The position numbers and the translations under genes were made by a program. The notes beneath the pieces are model-generated. The model made no database searches, had not been told where the DNA came from, and saw only the letters and a program-made list of their open reading frames with translations. From positions 1-50,558 of the forward strand of contig JAAYCS010000082.1 in the NCBI GenBank assembly GCA_012729655.1: a DNA stretch of 50,558 nt, written 5' to 3'. Below, one piece after another: positions 36,546 to 45,909 of this stretch. Source of the stretch: Desulfovibrionales bacterium (GTDB lineage: Bacteria; Desulfobacterota; Desulfovibrionia; Desulfovibrionales; Desulfomicrobiaceae). Within the stretch, counting starts at the first letter, position 1, and every line of letters starts with the position of its first letter.

Positions 36546-38129
36546 ATGACCGCCACACGCATCAAAACCGAAATCCTGATCATCGGCTCCGGCATTGCCG
36601 GCTGCACCGCGGCTCTCGGCCTGGCAGACAAGGGGCACGAGGTGACCCTGCTCTCCTCGGGCATGACCCTGGACAACGGGAACACCGCCTTGGCCCAGGG
36701 GGGGATCATCTACAAAGGCACGGACGACAGTCCGGAGCAGCTCGCCCGGGACATCTTCACCGCGGGATGGAACTACAACTACGAATCGGCCGTGCGCCAC
36801 CTCTGCGAAGAGGGTCCAAAGGCCGTGGAGGAAATCCTCTTCGAGCGCGTGCATGTGCCCTTCGACCATACAGAGCATGGGGAACTGTACCGGACCAAGG
36901 AGGGCGGCCACGGCCTGCACCGGATTCTGACCTGCGCAGACTACACGGGCCGGGCCATCCAGGACTGCCTGACCAAGGCCGTGGAGTCCCATCCCAATAT
37001 CCGCATCCTGCGCAGCTGCACGGCCATCGATCTCCTGGCCACACGCCATCATTCCACCCAGATCGAATTCCGGTACCAGCTCGTGAACCAGTGCGTCGGG
37101 GCCTACGTGTTCAACGCGGAAACGGATGAACCCAACACGATTTTGGCCGATTACACGGTGCTTTGCACCGGCGGGCTGGGGCAGATATTCCTGCACACCA
37201 CCAACTCCTCGTCCTCCATTGGGTCAGGAATGGCCATGGCCTACCGCGCCGGCGTGACCTTGATGAATCTGGAGTACATCCAGTTCCATCCCACTGCCCT
37301 TTTCCACCGCTCGGACCGCAAATTCCTCATTTCCGAGGCCGTACGCGGCGAGGGCGCCCGCCTGTTCAACATCAAGGGCGAACGCTTCATGGCCCGCTAC
37401 GATGAGCGCATGGAACTCGCGCCCCGGGATATCGTGGCCCGGGCCATTGTCGATGAAATGCTGAAGACCGGCGAGGACTGCGTCTTTCTGGACGCGGCCA
37501 ACTACGTGGACAAGAACCTGCGCAAGAGATTCCCGACCATCTACAAGAAGTGCAAAGAGAACGGGGTGGACATAACCAGGGAGCCCATTCCGGTCGTTCC
37601 GGCCGCCCACTATTTTTGCGGCGGAGTCCTGGTCGACAACCGCGGAAGGACGACCATGGACAGGCTCTACGCGGCCGGGGAGATTGCCTGCACCGGACTG
37701 CATGGGGCCAACCGGCTGGCCTCGTCCTCCCTGCTGGAAGGACTGCTCTGGGGCATGGGCACGGCCAAGGACATCCACCAATGCTACGACGAAGGGCAAC
37801 GCCTGGACCAGCGTCTGCAGGACTCCATCCCCGACTGGGTCACCTCCGGCAAGACCGAAATGGAGGACCCCGCCCTCATCAACCAGGACTGGGCCACCAT
37901 CCGCAGCACCATGTGGAACTACATGGGTATCGTGCGCACCACGTCTCGTCTGGAACGGGCCTTCGAGGACCTGCGCAACCTGAACAAACGGCTGCACTCC
38001 TTCTACAAGTCAATCCGCATCTGCAAGGAATCCGTGGACCTCTTTCATGGATGTCAGACCGCCTATATTGTGACCACGGCGGCCCTGCGCAACAAGAACA
38101 GCCGCGGCTGCCATTTCCGGAAGGACTAG
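36546..38129 (+). CDS. nadB: L-aspartate oxidase
   Basis: Oxidises L-aspartate to iminoaspartate with FAD, the first step of NAD synthesis. A 527-residue flavoprotein: dinucleotide-binding GSGIAGCTAALGLADKG near residue 16, substrate motifs QGGIIYKGTDDS, HPTALFHRSDRKFLISEAVRGEGA and the C-terminal GLHGANRLASSSLLEGL. The GGAG site partly overlaps the nadA stop. The stop codon shares CTAG with the convergent gene's stop. Confidence 0.96.
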   Translation: MTATRIKTEILIIGSGIAGCTAALGLADKGHEVTLLSSGMTLDNGNTALAQGGIIYKGTDDSPEQLARDIFTAGWNYNYESAVRHLCEEGPKAVEEILFERVHVPFDHTEHGELYRTKEGGHGLHRILTCADYTGRAIQDCLTKAVESHPNIRILRSCTAIDLLATRHHSTQIEFRYQLVNQCVGAYVFNAETDEPNTILADYTVLCTGGLGQIFLHTTNSSSSIGSGMAMAYRAGVTLMNLEYIQFHPTALFHRSDRKFLISEAVRGEGARLFNIKGERFMARYDERMELAPRDIVARAIVDEMLKTGEDCVFLDAANYVDKNLRKRFPTIYKKCKENGVDITREPIPVVPAAHYFCGGVLVDNRGRTTMDRLYAAGEIACTGLHGANRLASSSLLEGLLWGMGTAKDIHQCYDEGQRLDQRLQDSIPDWVTSGKTEMEDPALINQDWATIRSTMWNYMGIVRTTSRLERAFEDLRNLNKRLHSFYKSIRICKESVDLFHGCQTAYIVTTAALRNKNSRGCHFRKD

Positions 38130-39826
38130 GCTGGGCTGGACAGGGAGCTGGTCAACAGGTTCCTGAACCGGGCCAGCCCCTGCTCCGCCCTGAACGTTCC
38201 CAGAACCTCCACGCCCGTGGTCTGGATCCAGGCCACCAGGACGCCCAGGCTGACCAGGTTGCGCTGCAGCAAAACATCCTTCTCCCCCACCCGCAACGCC
38301 TCCAGGTAATCCCCGCACGAAGACACTGCGAAGCCCTCTCCCTCCAGCACGAGGCGCATGATCTCGAGCCGGCGCGCCCGCGCGGCCTTGTCCCCATTCC
38401 CGCCCTTGAAGCGGAAGTGGACGTATTTTTCGACCCCATCCTCGCACCGGCACTCGGCCACATAGAGGTTCTGGCCCAGGCGCAGGGTGCAGTGCATGAA
38501 AAACTGGGACAGCACGGCATAACTGCTGGAATGGGGCATGTCCCCTTCTTCGTCCCGCCTGGCCCCTGCCCAGAGGATGTCCGGGCAGGTCAGCCCCAGC
38601 AGCAGGGACCAGGCCGGAATGGAACGCACATCCTCCACGGTGATGACACTGCGCTCCGCTGCCGAGGGGAAGAGCCCGCCCCCGAGGTTGAAGGTGTTGA
38701 TGACCACGGGGATCTCCAGACGCATCTGCTTGATCCCGGCCAGACCCCGGGCCGGAAGGCCGGCAAAGGCGAAAATCTGGGACAGGCCCCGTTCCAGGCA
38801 CAGACACACAAGGTCGTGCAGGGAACGGCAGTGCTTCTGACTCAGGATCAGCCCCTGGGCCTGGAAGACGTGCAGCTGGGTCACCCGGGGCAGGACCTGC
38901 TCCAGGCGCCGTACAAGGGCCGTGGCATCGGGGATGCACGGCAACGGCGAGGCCGGCAGCGGCTCCACCTGCCCTGCGGGGGTGGCCACCACGGCGAACA
39001 GCTCTTCGCCGTCGGCCATGCCCAGGGACAGTCGACCGCACAGAGCCGGGATGGAGAATTTGCAGGCGGCCGCTTTCTTCCAGGCGTCGACAACCCCCAG
39101 GGGCCGGACCGCTTGCTGCTGGCCGATGAGGCGCCAGGTGCTCCCGGAACCCGTGAATGCCCACAGGTCCAGGAGCCCTCCCTTGGGGGCCAGTTCCACG
39201 GCCGCGATCTCCAGCTCGTCCTCCAGGAGCTGCGGCAGCCGGCCGGCCTGGATCAATTCCCCGGCCTGCCGGACTGGGCCTTTGGCATCGGGGCATAACC
39301 CCAGATCCAGCTCGCGCAGCACGGCATCGAGCTGCGGACGCAGGTCATTGGCCTCCACGAAATACGCGTAGAGCGCAGGCATGACGGCCAGGGCCGGAGA
39401 GCGTCCCCCGGGAGCCACCAGATGGTCCGGCACCCACTTCAATGCCGCAGGCCCCTTCAGCAGGGAGAAGGGCACCAGATACGGGGGGGCGGCCGGAACA
39501 TCCGTCTGGTCCGTGGCCAGGCGGGCATAAAACCCGAGCTTGGCGGACCATTCGTGCACGTCCATGAACTCCACCGGGTTCATGATCCGGAGTTGCTCCA
39601 CGAGGTTGGCAATGACCCCGATCAGCCTGGCCACCAGGTCTGTGACCCGGCACCAGTCCACCACCGAGCGGCCACCGGCCAGTTCCTCCACCTGGGCGAG
39701 CAGTTCGAGGCTCTGGCCCGTCTGGCGCTGCATGGCACTGAAGGCGTTGTATTTCCGGCGCGGGATGGATCCAGGCGCGAACGACTCGAAGGTCCAGTGG
39801 GAAAAAAGCTCGAATTCGCGCATCAT
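38126..39826 (-). CDS. protein related to PEP/pyruvate-binding proteins, ATP-grasp part not recognised
   Basis: A 566-residue cytoplasmic protein. Its helical start (RRKYNAFSAMQRQ, LELLAQVEELAGG) and C-terminal module (VHFRFKGGNGD near residue 467) resemble the outer modules of deltaproteobacterial PEP/pyruvate-binding-domain proteins. The middle does not show the ATP-grasp motifs expected of a PEP synthase, so it may be a degenerate or regulatory paralogue. That relationship is my inference from remembered sequence patterns. GAGGGG precedes the first of two adjacent ATGs. It lies 94 bp after a membrane protein gene on the same strand and ends tail-to-tail with nadB. Confidence 0.65.
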   Translation of the reverse strand: MMREFELFSHWTFESFAPGSIPRRKYNAFSAMQRQTGQSLELLAQVEELAGGRSVVDWCRVTDLVARLIGVIANLVEQLRIMNPVEFMDVHEWSAKLGFYARLATDQTDVPAAPPYLVPFSLLKGPAALKWVPDHLVAPGGRSPALAVMPALYAYFVEANDLRPQLDAVLRELDLGLCPDAKGPVRQAGELIQAGRLPQLLEDELEIAAVELAPKGGLLDLWAFTGSGSTWRLIGQQQAVRPLGVVDAWKKAAACKFSIPALCGRLSLGMADGEELFAVVATPAGQVEPLPASPLPCIPDATALVRRLEQVLPRVTQLHVFQAQGLILSQKHCRSLHDLVCLCLERGLSQIFAFAGLPARGLAGIKQMRLEIPVVINTFNLGGGLFPSAAERSVITVEDVRSIPAWSLLLGLTCPDILWAGARRDEEGDMPHSSSYAVLSQFFMHCTLRLGQNLYVAECRCEDGVEKYVHFRFKGGNGDKAARARRLEIMRLVLEGEGFAVSSCGDYLEALRVGEKDVLLQRNLVSLGVLVAWIQTTGVEVLGTFRAEQGLARFRNLLTSSLSSPA

Positions 39827-39920
39827 GGCATGCCCCCCTCCGAAGCCGGCCCAAACCTGCGCGGGGGCGATATTTTCGGGTTTTCCCCGGCTGTCGTGGC
39901 CCGACGCCGACGCGATACCG

Positions 39921-40580
39921 TCATGGCTGGCCCTTGTCTTCGGTGGTGTCCGGGGGCGGAGCATCCTGTGTCGACTCTGACGCATCCTGGTCCGGCGAAG
40001 GTTTGAGCAGGTCCACGAAGGGGACCATTTCCGTGCCGTCGCCATGTCTGGTCCAGGCCAGGATGCGCTGGTAGAACGGGAAGCAGCGCATGGCCTTGCC
40101 GTAGAGAATACGCGCGGCGATATATACGGGAATGAAAAAGAACGGATACGCCACACTCTGGCCCACGCCGGGGAGCGAGAACGGAAGGGCCAGGGGGATT
40201 CCCCCGAAACGCAGCTCCATCCAGGCCATGGCGAAGGGCACGGGCCAGATGGACAGGGTGAACGCCCCGGCCTGGCTGAAAAAATACTTCCCGAAGGCCT
40301 CGTGGGCCTGCTTGTTGACCGCCTTGTACGCCTCCTTGTCGGCGTGGCGCAGGGCCCGCACCGAAAGGTTGTGGTGGCGGACCATCTCGTCGCGATACCG
40401 GCCGTAGAGATTGCGGTTCAGCCTGCGGGCCAGCTGCGAGGTGACATCACCCATGATCACGCAGATCAGATTGAGGACAGAGATCCCGAGGAAAAAGCCG
40501 ACCCACGGGTCGTCCACCAGGCGGAAGGCCCAGATGATGAAGGGATCCAGGGCCAGGATGAAATTGCGGAGGATATCCAT
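39921..40580 (-). CDS. membrane protein with N-terminal helix, coiled segment and two further helices
   Basis: A 219-residue protein. Hydrophobic segments lie at about residues 8-20 and 24-44, then a charged, helical loop (about 50-90, RRLNRNLYGRYRDEMVRHHN) and further hydrophobic segments at about 105-125 and 140-165, with a charged, acidic tail. Spacing of helices and the cytoplasmic coil recalls Oxa1/DUF106-type membrane proteins, but I cannot establish homology. AAGGA lies 11 nt from the ATG at 40580; the frame extends upstream without a better start. Probably in one unit with the PEP/pyruvate-binding-like gene. Confidence 0.7.
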   Translation of the reverse strand: MDILRNFILALDPFIIWAFRLVDDPWVGFFLGISVLNLICVIMGDVTSQLARRLNRNLYGRYRDEMVRHHNLSVRALRHADKEAYKAVNKQAHEAFGKYFFSQAGAFTLSIWPVPFAMAWMELRFGGIPLALPFSLPGVGQSVAYPFFFIPVYIAARILYGKAMRCFPFYQRILAWTRHGDGTEMVPFVDLLKPSPDQDASESTQDAPPPDTTEDKGQP

Positions 40581-40769
40581 ACCGTTATAAATCCTTGCAG
40601 AAGATCTGCCGCGGGGCGTTACGCGGCCCACGGAACAGGCCGGCTCAGACCGTTTTCGAGGCACTTTGGGTTCGGGGACTGTGCCCGGTAGTGCGTGCCC
40701 ACCGGTCGTCCATGGCCTCTCCCGTCCCCCTATCCCAGTCTGCCGGTCTTGAGCAATTCCGGAGAGGGC

Positions 40770-40801
40770 AAAAAAAAGGCCCCGGCGCGAACCGGGGCCT
40801 T
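40770..40801 (-). terminator. rho-independent terminator after the TauE gene
   Basis: Stem AGGCCCCGG/CCGGGGCCT (40777-40785 and 40792-40800) with a 6-nt loop. On the minus strand it is followed by eight U. It insulates the exporter gene from the membrane protein gene downstream. Confidence 0.92.
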
Positions 40802-40829
40802 GTCCAGAACCCTCTGCCAGCCAGTGCGG

Positions 40830-42296
40830 CTAGCCGAACATGCGGATATCGAAGAAGCCCCGCAGGACGTAATCGATGCCCACGTAGAAGGCCAGTACGA
40901 TGAAGAGGCGCTTCAGCCAGGTATCCGAGAAGTACTTGGACGTGTATGGGCCGACGATGGAGCCGATGGCCACACCGACCATCTCCGTGCCGATCAGGGC
41001 CCAGTCTATGGTCGTGCCCTTGGTCATCAGGGTCAGGATGCTGGTGATCATGCTGATCAGAACGGCCAGGGCGGAGGTGCCGGCAGCCAGGTACATGGGC
41101 AGCTGCGAAATGGCGGTCAGGAAGGGGACCAGCAGGAAGCCGCCGCCGACGCCCAGGAAGGCGGCCACAGCGGAGATGACCACGCCGCCGATGATGGGCA
41201 GCAGGGGGTTGAAGCTGAACTGGACTCCGCAGAAGGTGAAGTCAACCTTGCCGAGGCTCATGCCAAGGATCTTCACGCCTGTCGGGGCCGGAGCTCCGCC
41301 GGTCTTCTGGGCCTTGACCGCAGCCTCGAATGCCTTGGCAGCTTCCTTGGCCTTGCTTTTCTTGGCCTGGCCCGCCGCCGAGGTGTCCCAGAACAGGAAG
41401 CAGCCCAATCCCAGGACGAAAAGTCCGAACCAGCCCTGGTACTGGGAGAAGGACACCTTGCCGGCCGTCAGAGTGGCCGAACCCCAGGCGCCCAGCAGGG
41501 AGCCCAGACCCAGGGCCAGGGCCAGGGGTAATACCAGGCGGCCCATCTTGCCGTAGTTGATGGAGGTGATCAATGCGGACAGACCGACCAGGAACTGGTT
41601 GGAGGCGCGGATGGAGTCCGTCACGTTCTTGTTCAGCTCAGGGGCGGTGGTCTTGAAGGTCTTGGCATACGCACCCAGGCCGAAAACCGTCATGTGGCCG
41701 ACACCAGCCATGACGCCGCCGAAAGCGCCGACAGTGGAGAAAATCCAGCCTACCCAGATGGCCCAGATCAGGGCCAGGATGATGTTGACCTGCGGTGCTC
41801 CAGCAATGCCGAGAAAGCCCGCGGGCTTGGAGGGATCGATCTGGCCCTTTTCCGTGCCCACCGGGGCCTTGGCAATGGCCTGCTGCAGTTTGCTGCCGGT
41901 AGCCGCTGCCTTGGGGGCCTGGGCGGCAGGGGCAACGGCGTCAGAAGCCTTCTGGGCCGCTGCGGAGGCTGCTTCGGACGCCTTTTCCGCCGCAGGCTTG
42001 ACCGCCTCGGTGGTCTTTTCCACGGCAGTGGAGGCTGCCTCGGAAGCCTTTTCCGCCGCAGGCTTGACCGCCTCGGTGGTCTTTTCCACGGCAGTGGACA
42101 CCGCCTCGGAAGCCTTTTCCACCGCAGGCTTGACCGCCTCGGTGGTCTTTTCCACGGCAGTGGACACCGCCTCGGAAGCCTTTTCCACCGCAGCGGCGGC
42201 GGGTGCGGAAGCGTTGTCCTGGGCCCACACGGGCATCACTGCGCTGGCCAGCAGAAGAAGAATTGTTGCAACGGCAAGGTGCAAACGTTTTGACAT
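40830..42296 (-). CDS. TauE/SafE family sulfite exporter-like permease with periplasmic hendecad-repeat domain
   Basis: A 488-residue inner-membrane protein. A signal peptide (residues 1-25, cut after VWA) is followed by eight consecutive 11-residue repeats (residues 38-125, alternating EKASEAVSTAV and EKTTEAVKPAV types) that should lie in the periplasm as an amphipathic helix. The TauE/SafE permease follows with about 8-9 helices, including GVGGGFLLVPFLTAISQLPM. An inserted, alanine/lysine-rich cytoplasmic segment lies near residues 305-335. Family members export sulfite, sulfoacetate or related anions, which fits a sulfate reducer. GGGAGGG precedes the start and a terminator follows the stop. 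Confidence 0.88.
   Translation of the reverse strand: MSKRLHLAVATILLLLASAVMPVWAQDNASAPAAAAVEKASEAVSTAVEKTTEAVKPAVEKASEAVSTAVEKTTEAVKPAAEKASEAASTAVEKTTEAVKPAAEKASEAASAAAQKASDAVAPAAQAPKAAATGSKLQQAIAKAPVGTEKGQIDPSKPAGFLGIAGAPQVNIILALIWAIWVGWIFSTVGAFGGVMAGVGHMTVFGLGAYAKTFKTTAPELNKNVTDSIRASNQFLVGLSALITSINYGKMGRLVLPLALALGLGSLLGAWGSATLTAGKVSFSQYQGWFGLFVLGLGCFLFWDTSAAGQAKKSKAKEAAKAFEAAVKAQKTGGAPAPTGVKILGMSLGKVDFTFCGVQFSFNPLLPIIGGVVISAVAAFLGVGGGFLLVPFLTAISQLPMYLAAGTSALAVLISMITSILTLMTKGTTIDWALIGTEMVGVAIGSIVGPYTSKYFSDTWLKRLFIVLAFYVGIDYVLRGFFDIRMFG
41922..42185 (-). repeat. 66-bp tandem repeats coding for eight hendecads
   Basis: About four copies of a 66-bp unit within the TauE coding region. A shared segment starting AGGCTTGACCGCCTCGG recurs at 41994, 42060 and 42126, a period of exactly 66. 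Each unit encodes two 11-residue repeats; the first three are nearly identical in DNA, the copy nearest the membrane domain has diverged. Confidence 0.9.
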
Positions 42297-42580
42297 AAAC
42301 CCTCCCTTTCGTACCCGGTTGAAAATAAACATTTTTTTAAATTCAGGTCATGTATCCCCGGGCGGATCCGGCCTGTTGCGCCCGGAGGAATGGCGGCTGA
42401 TAGCATTTTTCAGAACAAAAAGGCAAACCATGAATGAGGGAGCGGTGGTTTGATCTTTTCGTCACGTTTTTCACCAGGCAAACCCCAGTTTCCGGCGTGA
42501 GGGGGAAGGAATTGCGTTCAAAATTTCACAAGAGAGGCCGTGGACATGCCCGCCAGGGCCGGAACACAGGAAGGTCCTGA

Positions 42581-43762
42581 TCAGCAGGCCCGGTCCGGAT
42601 CGGCGCCTCCGCACAGGGCCAGGGCGGTCAGGGCGGCAACGCCGTAGGGGAAACACCCCTCGTCAGGGTTGAAGCAGGCGTTGTGCAGACCGCCCGAACC
42701 GTCCGGCCCCTGCAGGCCACAGCCCAGGAAGAAGAAACAGCCGGGTCTGAACTGCAGATAGTAGGAAAAGTCCTCCCCGGCCATGGTTGGGAGAATGTGG
42801 CTGTCTATCTCCATGCCCGCCCCGCGCACGGCCTGCACCAGGCTCTGCACGCTTCCGGCATGGTTCACCAAAACCGGGAACCCCTGCACATACTCCAGGC
42901 TGGCCGCTGTCCCTGTTGAACTGCTCACCGCATCGGTCAGACGCGCCATTTCTCCGCGCACCAGCGCGCCCACGTCGTCCGCAAGGGTGCGGACCGTGCC
43001 CTGCAGGAAAACCGTCTCCGGAATGATATTGTAGGCCGTGCCGGCGTGGAACCTGGTCACACTGAGCACCGCCGGTTCCAGGGGCGAAACGCGACGCGAA
43101 ACGATGGACTGCAGCTCACAGACCAGGCGGCTCGCCGCAAGGACGGGATCCACGCAGAGGTGCGGAGCCGAGGCGTGCCCACCCTTGCCGGTCAGGATGA
43201 TGGTGAAGACGTCCGGCCGGGCCATGAGCGCCCCGGTGCGGGTCCCGATCCAACCCACCGGCTTTCCCGGCCAAAGATGCAGGCCGAAAATTTCATCCAC
43301 CCTGTCGAGGCAGCCAGCCTCTATCATGGCCTGCGCTCCACCGGGGTGGTTTTCCTCGTTGGGCTGGAACAGGAAACGCACATCCCCCCGCAGCCGGCTT
43401 TTCCGGGCGGCCAGCAGGCGGGCCGCACCGAGAAGCATGGCCACATGGGCGTCGTGACCGCACATGTGGCCATGGCCGGGGATCTCGGAGGCAAAATCGA
43501 GCCCGGTTTCCTCCTGCATGGGCAGGGCGTCCATGTCTGCCCGCAGGGCGATGCGGGCCCCCCGCCCCCCCCTCAGATCGGCCACGATGCCGCCGCCCAC
43601 GTCCTCGCGAACCAGCAGCGGCAGGTTCCGCAGTTCCCGCAGGATCAGTGCCCTGGTCCGGGGCAGGTCTGTCCCGGTTTCCGGGAACCGGTGCAGCTCC
43701 CTGCGGATGGCCCGCACGTATTCCAGATCCGCCTGGCATTGGGCCAGCAGTCCCGTGGTCAT
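42581..43762 (-). CDS. M20-family amidohydrolase (N-acyl amino acid / hippurate hydrolase-like)
   Basis: A 393-residue zinc aminoacylase. Metal and catalytic residues are visible in HRFPETG, LRADMDALPMQEETG, GHMCGHDAHVAMLLGAA, NEENHPGGAQAMIEAG (catalytic Glu) and IFGLHLWP, with TMAGEDFSYYLQ at the C-terminal metal site. It should remove N-acyl groups from amino acids or related amides in the cytoplasm; the substrate is unknown. The start at 43762 has a G-rich upstream element (AGGGGG). It is divergent from pgk over 195 bp. Confidence 0.92.
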   Translation of the reverse strand: MTTGLLAQCQADLEYVRAIRRELHRFPETGTDLPRTRALILRELRNLPLLVREDVGGGIVADLRGGRGARIALRADMDALPMQEETGLDFASEIPGHGHMCGHDAHVAMLLGAARLLAARKSRLRGDVRFLFQPNEENHPGGAQAMIEAGCLDRVDEIFGLHLWPGKPVGWIGTRTGALMARPDVFTIILTGKGGHASAPHLCVDPVLAASRLVCELQSIVSRRVSPLEPAVLSVTRFHAGTAYNIIPETVFLQGTVRTLADDVGALVRGEMARLTDAVSSSTGTAASLEYVQGFPVLVNHAGSVQSLVQAVRGAGMEIDSHILPTMAGEDFSYYLQFRPGCFFFLGCGLQGPDGSGGLHNACFNPDEGCFPYGVAALTALALCGGADPDRAC

Positions 43763-43873
43763 TGAGCCCCCTGTCCTGGAAAGTATGGCGACCGCCCGGT
43801 CTCGCGAGCAGTGGGCACACACTGAACGCTTTGCAAATGTAAATCAAGGACCGGCGCGGCGCAGTGGGCGGCA

Positions 43874-43902
43874 TTGTCATTCCTTTCGTATTCTAGTAAA
43901 AA
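43874..43902 (+). promoter_or_regulatory. sigma-70 promoter candidate for pgk-tpiA-secG
   Basis: TTGTCA at 43874-43879, a 17-bp spacer and TAAAAA at 43897-43902, in an AT-rich patch 56 bp before the pgk start. Confidence 0.45.
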
Positions 43903-43957
43903 TTATCTGTTTTGCGCATGTCAACATAACCATCACACGCCAGCGCAAGGAGATACC

Positions 43958-45139
43958 ATGCGATTTCTCGACGAAATGACCGTGAGCGGCAAAAGGGTCC
44001 TCATCCGCGTGGACTATAACGTGCCCCTGAAGGGCGATGTCATAGTGGACGACAACCGCATCAAGCAGAGCCTTCCGACCTTGAACCTGGCCCTGGACCG
44101 CGGGGCCTCCCTGGTCATCTGCTCCCACCTGGGCCGTCCCAAAGGGGCACCCGACCCGGCATTCTCCCTCAAACCGGTGGCCGCCCGACTGTCCGAGCTG
44201 CTGGGCCGGCAGGTCGTCATGGCCCCGGACTGCATCGGCCCCCAGGTCCAGGCCATGGCCCAAAGCCTTGCCCCAGGCCAGGTCCTGCTCCTGGAAAACC
44301 TGCGCTTCCACCCCGGAGAAACCAAGAACGACCCGGATTTCAGCCGCGAACTGGCGGGACTGGGCCAGGTCTATGTCAACGATGCCTTTGGCGCCTCGCA
44401 CCGGGCCCATGCCTCTGTGGTGGGCGTGACCGAATTCATCGACGACTGCTGCGGCGGGTTGCTGCTCAAAAAGGAATGGCAATACCTCGGCGAGGCCCTC
44501 AAAGACCCGCAACGGCCTTTTGCCGCCATCATCGGGGGGGCCAAGGTCTCCTCCAAACTCGGCATCCTGAAGGCCCTCATGGACAAGGTCGATTCCATGA
44601 TCGTGGGCGGGGCCATGGCCAACACGTTCCGCAAGGCCCAGGGCTTCGAAGTGGGCAAATCCCTGGTGGAGGATGAGCTCCTCGAGGACGCCATGGCCAT
44701 CATGGTCGAGGCCCGGGAAAAAGGCGTCAAGTTCTATCTGCCAGTGGACTTCATCCTCGGCACGGATCCCAAGGGCGGAATCGCCTCGGGCGTGCGCACC
44801 TACCAGGACATCCCGGCCGGCGAGATGATCCTCGACACCGGCCCGGCCTCGCACACCCTCTTTGCCGAAGTGATCAAGAACGCCAAGACCGTGATCTGGA
44901 ACGGCCCCATGGGCGCCTTCGAAAACCCGGCCTTTGCCCAGGGCTCCATCAACCTCTGCCGCGTTGTGGCCGCCCTTGACGCCATGACCATTCTGGGCGG
45001 GGGCGACACCAACGTCATTGTGGAACAAACCGGCCTGACGGACAAATTCTCCTTCATTTCCACTGGCGGCGGGTCCTTCCTGGAATTTCTGGAGGGCAAG
45101 GAAATGCCGGCCTTCACCGCCCTGGAGAAGAAGTCATGA
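43958..45139 (+). CDS. pgk: phosphoglycerate kinase
   Basis: Interconverts 1,3-bisphosphoglycerate and 3-phosphoglycerate with ADP/ATP in glycolysis and gluconeogenesis. The 393-residue protein has the PGK signature KRVLIRVDYNVPLKGD near residue 11, CSHLGRPKG, FGASHRAHASVVG, and the ATP-site NGPMGAFENPAFAQG and GGGDTNVIVEQ near the end. AAGGAG sets the start. The stop overlaps the tpiA start (ATGA). Confidence 0.97.
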   Translation: MRFLDEMTVSGKRVLIRVDYNVPLKGDVIVDDNRIKQSLPTLNLALDRGASLVICSHLGRPKGAPDPAFSLKPVAARLSELLGRQVVMAPDCIGPQVQAMAQSLAPGQVLLLENLRFHPGETKNDPDFSRELAGLGQVYVNDAFGASHRAHASVVGVTEFIDDCCGGLLLKKEWQYLGEALKDPQRPFAAIIGGAKVSSKLGILKALMDKVDSMIVGGAMANTFRKAQGFEVGKSLVEDELLEDAMAIMVEAREKGVKFYLPVDFILGTDPKGGIASGVRTYQDIPAGEMILDTGPASHTLFAEVIKNAKTVIWNGPMGAFENPAFAQGSINLCRVVAALDAMTILGGGDTNVIVEQTGLTDKFSFISTGGGSFLEFLEGKEMPAFTALEKKS

Positions 45140-45891
45140 AGAAGCTCATGGCCGCCAATTGGAAGATGTACAAGACCGTGGACCAGGGCGTGGCCACGGC
45201 CCAGGAGCTGGTGCGCCTGCTGGCCGGCCGGCTGCCCAGCGACAGGGAGGTGCTCCTCTGCCCCCCGTTCACCATGCTCGAGGGCGTGTCCCGCGTCCTG
45301 GCGGACGCCCCAGGCTGCTCCACCGGAGCCCAGAACTTCTACCCTGCGGCCCAGGGCGCCTTCACCGGCGAGATCGCGCCAGACCAGCTTCTGGCCCTGG
45401 GCTGCACCTTTGCCCTGGCCGGACATTCCGAGCGGCGGCACATCATGGGCGAAAGCGATGAATTCGTGGGCCAGAAGGTGGCCTTTGGCCTCGCGGCCGG
45501 CCTCAAGATGATCCTGTGCATCGGAGAGACCATTGCCCAGCGCAGGGCCGGCCAGGTGGAAGACGTCCTGGAGCGCCAGCTGGAGGCGGGGCTGTCCGGC
45601 GGCCTGGGCGCCGCCACGGCCGAGAACCTGGCCGTGGCCTATGAGCCGGTGTGGGCCATCGGCACGGGCGAGGTGGCCGGCCCTGCGGAAATCCTGTCCG
45701 CCCATGCCTGCGTGCGGGACAAACTCAAGGCCATGCTCCCAGCCCAGGCAGACCAGGTGCGGATCCTGTACGGAGGATCGGTCAAGCCCGACAACGCCGC
45801 CACCATCATCCGCCTTGACAACGTGGACGGTGTGTTGGTAGGCGGCGCAAGTCTCAAAGCAGACAGCTTCAGCCAGATCGTGCTGGCCTAA
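45136..45891 (+). CDS. tpiA: triosephosphate isomerase
   Basis: Interconverts dihydroxyacetone phosphate and glyceraldehyde 3-phosphate. The 251-residue protein has catalytic Lys in ANWKMYK (near residue 9), His in AGHSERR (near 95), Glu in YEPVWAIGTGEVA (near 170) and the phosphate-binding LYGGSVKPDNA. It overlaps pgk by 4 nt and precedes secG by 18 bp. Confidence 0.97.
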   Translation: MKKLMAANWKMYKTVDQGVATAQELVRLLAGRLPSDREVLLCPPFTMLEGVSRVLADAPGCSTGAQNFYPAAQGAFTGEIAPDQLLALGCTFALAGHSERRHIMGESDEFVGQKVAFGLAAGLKMILCIGETIAQRRAGQVEDVLERQLEAGLSGGLGAATAENLAVAYEPVWAIGTGEVAGPAEILSAHACVRDKLKAMLPAQADQVRILYGGSVKPDNAATIIRLDNVDGVLVGGASLKADSFSQIVLA

Positions 45892-45909
45892 TTCCCAGGA
45901 GGTACTTCC

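Noticed and set aside
41922-42185. Possible CRISPR array
   Set aside because: The repeats are contiguous 66-bp units with no spacers, in frame inside a coding gene; no cas genes are near.
41694-42453. Open frames antisense to the TauE repeats
   Set aside because: The repeated glycine/leucine or alanine/serine patterns simply mirror the 66-bp repeat on the coding strand.
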